Below are positions 11,910-12,927 of a DNA stretch of 12,927 nt, one piece after another (within the stretch, counting starts at the first letter, position 1; each line of letters starts with the position of its first letter). The notes under the pieces were generated by a model. It had not been told where the DNA came from. It was given only the letters and a program-made list of their open reading frames with translations, and made no database searches. The DNA comes from an uncultured Peptococcaceae bacterium (GTDB lineage: Bacteria > Bacillota > Peptococcia > Peptococcales > Peptococcaceae): assembly GCA_937976375.1 (NCBI GenBank), contig CALJRU010000036.1, positions 1-12,927 of the forward strand. The letters run 5' to 3'. The position numbers were made by a program, and so were the translations under genes.

Positions 11910-12927
11910 ATGATGATAAAACGACGAATGATTCAAGGCCTGCTCATCCTGGCCCTGCTCTGCGGCGCCGTGCTGCTGGCGCATCCATCGGCAGCGTGGG
12001 CGTTGACTGGAACTGGCACACAAGCTGATCCCTATCGGATCAGCTCGGCAGCAGATCTGCAAGAGTTTGCTAGGAAGGTCAATGATGGTCAAACGACTGC
12101 CAACGCGGTGCTGACGACGGACATTGACCTAAACGGTAGCAAATCCGAGCAATGGACGCCAATCGGCAACAACACCCCTTACACCGGCACCTTTGACGGC
12201 CAGAGACACACCATCAGCGGGCTGTCTATCGATTCTGATGCACAGTACGCTGGCCTATTTGCCCGTATCAGCGAAGGCGGCACCGTGAAAAACCTCACCC
12301 TCACCGACAGCTACATCAACATCAACAGCGGCAATAGCACCGCCTATGTCGGCGGCATCTGCGGGTGGAACCAGGGCCGCATCGAGAACTGCAGCAATAG
12401 CGGCGATGTTACTGTTACTGGCAGCGGTGACACCTATGTCGGCGGCATTTGCGGGTATAATGATGGCAGCATTGAGAATTGCGATAACAGCGGCTCTGTT
12501 GAAGGCAACGGCAACCTCAAGGTCGGCGGCATCTGCGGGTGGAACGATGGCCGCATCGAGAACTGCAGCAACAGCGGCACCGTCACTGGCAGCGGTTATG
12601 TCGGCGGCATCTGCGGGGTGAACTATGGTGGCACCATCACGAACTGCAGCAACAGCGGCGATGTCAGCGTCACCCATGTCGGCGGCATCTGCGGGGTGAA
12701 CTATGGCAGCATCACAAACTGCAGCAACAGCGGCACCGTCACTGGCAGCGGTTATGTCGGCGGCATCTGCGGGGTGAACTATGGTGGCACCATCACGAAC
12801 TGCAGCAACAGCGGCGATGTCAGCGTCACCCATGTCGGCGGCATCTGCGGGGTGAACTATGGCAGCATCACAAACTGCAGCAACAGCGGCACCGTCACTG
12901 GCAGCGGTTATGTCGGCGGCATCTGCG
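11910..12927 (+). CDS. Secreted GLUG-repeat protein, 3' end outside the window
   Basis: An open frame of 339 codons continues past the window edge. An N-terminal signal peptide (KRR, then a leucine-rich core, AWA site near residue 31) is followed by the GTQADPYRISSAADLQEFA segment typical of the start of GLUG-type surface proteins, DIDLNG, and GTFDGQRHTISGL. From about residue 146 come repeats of 24-30 residues of the form VGGICG-x-N-x-G-x-I-x-NCSNSG-x-V, each with two cysteines. These match GLUG-motif beta-helix repeats found in adhesins and other surface proteins. AAAGGAGG at 11897-11904 serves either ATG 11910 (5-nt gap) or ATG 11913 (8-nt gap, perhaps the true one). It lies 50 nt after the Cys-rich gene and is probably co-transcribed. 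The anchor type and full length are unknown. Confidence 0.85.
   Translation, partial: MMIKRRMIQGLLILALLCGAVLLAHPSAAWALTGTGTQADPYRISSAADLQEFARKVNDGQTTANAVLTTDIDLNGSKSEQWTPIGNNTPYTGTFDGQRHTISGLSIDSDAQYAGLFARISEGGTVKNLTLTDSYININSGNSTAYVGGICGWNQGRIENCSNSGDVTVTGSGDTYVGGICGYNDGSIENCDNSGSVEGNGNLKVGGICGWNDGRIENCSNSGTVTGSGYVGGICGVNYGGTITNCSNSGDVSVTHVGGICGVNYGSITNCSNSGTVTGSGYVGGICGVNYGGTITNCSNSGDVSVTHVGGICGVNYGSITNCSNSGTVTGSGYVGGIC
12561..12927 (+). repeat. Perfect 156-bp tandem repeat within the GLUG gene
   Basis: With a 156-bp offset, 12561-12771 and 12717-12927 are identical over all 211 bases. The unit (for example 12595-12750, repeated at 12751-12906) encodes 52 residues, made of two related GLUG half-units of 27 and 25 residues. 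The array continues beyond the window. Identity at every third base points to very recent duplication or ongoing homogenisation. Confidence 0.95.

Noticed and set aside
12255..12833. Repetitive minus-strand frame in the GLUG region
   Set aside because: It is the mirror of the tandem repeat. The + frame has a ribosome site, a signal peptide and the GLUG motif and stays open to the window end.
12595..12927. Repeats considered as a CRISPR array
   Set aside because: The unit is 156 bp, contiguous and coding, with no spacers or cas genes.

Overview
The window looks like a chromosomal segment from a fairly GC-rich Bacillota (Firmicutes, Clostridia-like) bacterium. The evidence is strong AGGAGG-type ribosome sites, TATAAT promoters (several with extended -10), the sua5-ywlE-rpiB gene order known from Bacillus-type genomes, an OmpR-type two-component pair, and secreted proteins with S-layer homology, copper-amine-oxidase-N ('stalk') and GLUG domains. 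The genus cannot be fixed from sequence alone. All recognisable protein genes are on the + strand. No tRNA, rRNA, CRISPR array, transposase or phage cluster was seen.

Layout. (1) 1-2301: a terminator from an upstream unit, then an overlapping sensor kinase/response regulator operon. (2) 2340-4143: a membrane zinc-ribbon protein, then a DUF368 (PopT-type) polyprenyl-phosphate transporter, each with its own promoter and an unusual leader structure. (3) 4163-6177: a tight operon of threonylcarbamoyl-AMP synthase, a YwlE-type protein-arginine phosphatase and ribose-5-phosphate isomerase B. (4) 6284-8139: a secreted 580-residue protein ending in a copper-amine-oxidase-N-like domain. (5) 8178-9135: a DUF5131 (phage Gp37/Gp68-like) protein with an added C-terminal cysteine cluster. 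(6) 9389-11023: an SLH-anchored surface protein. (7) 11469-12927: a small cysteine-rich protein and the start of a secreted GLUG-repeat protein that runs off the window inside a perfect 156-bp tandem repeat.

The most notable unexplained structure lies in the two gaps flanking the SLH gene (9060-9460 and 10982-11514). Each carries, on the minus strand, a -10 box with a conserved upstream block, then about 155-175 nt that can fold into two hairpins, then an intrinsic terminator. The two copies have diverged, but the spacing is kept, one stem shows compensatory base changes, and all four hairpin loops are pyrimidine-rich with the core UCUCCC, an anti-Shine-Dalgarno-like sequence. I read them as a paralogous pair of small trans-acting RNAs, similar in design to the CU-rich-loop sRNAs of Listeria and Streptococcus. 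The ribosome site of the popT-like gene in this window contains a 10-nt perfect complement to one loop.

Other regulatory oddities are an inverted repeat that would bury the ribosome site of the zinc-ribbon gene in read-through transcripts only, a terminator-like hairpin between promoter and start of the transporter gene, and a 13-bp-arm palindrome upstream of the cysteine-rich gene. All functional statements rest on family knowledge and reading by eye; nothing was searched or folded by computer.
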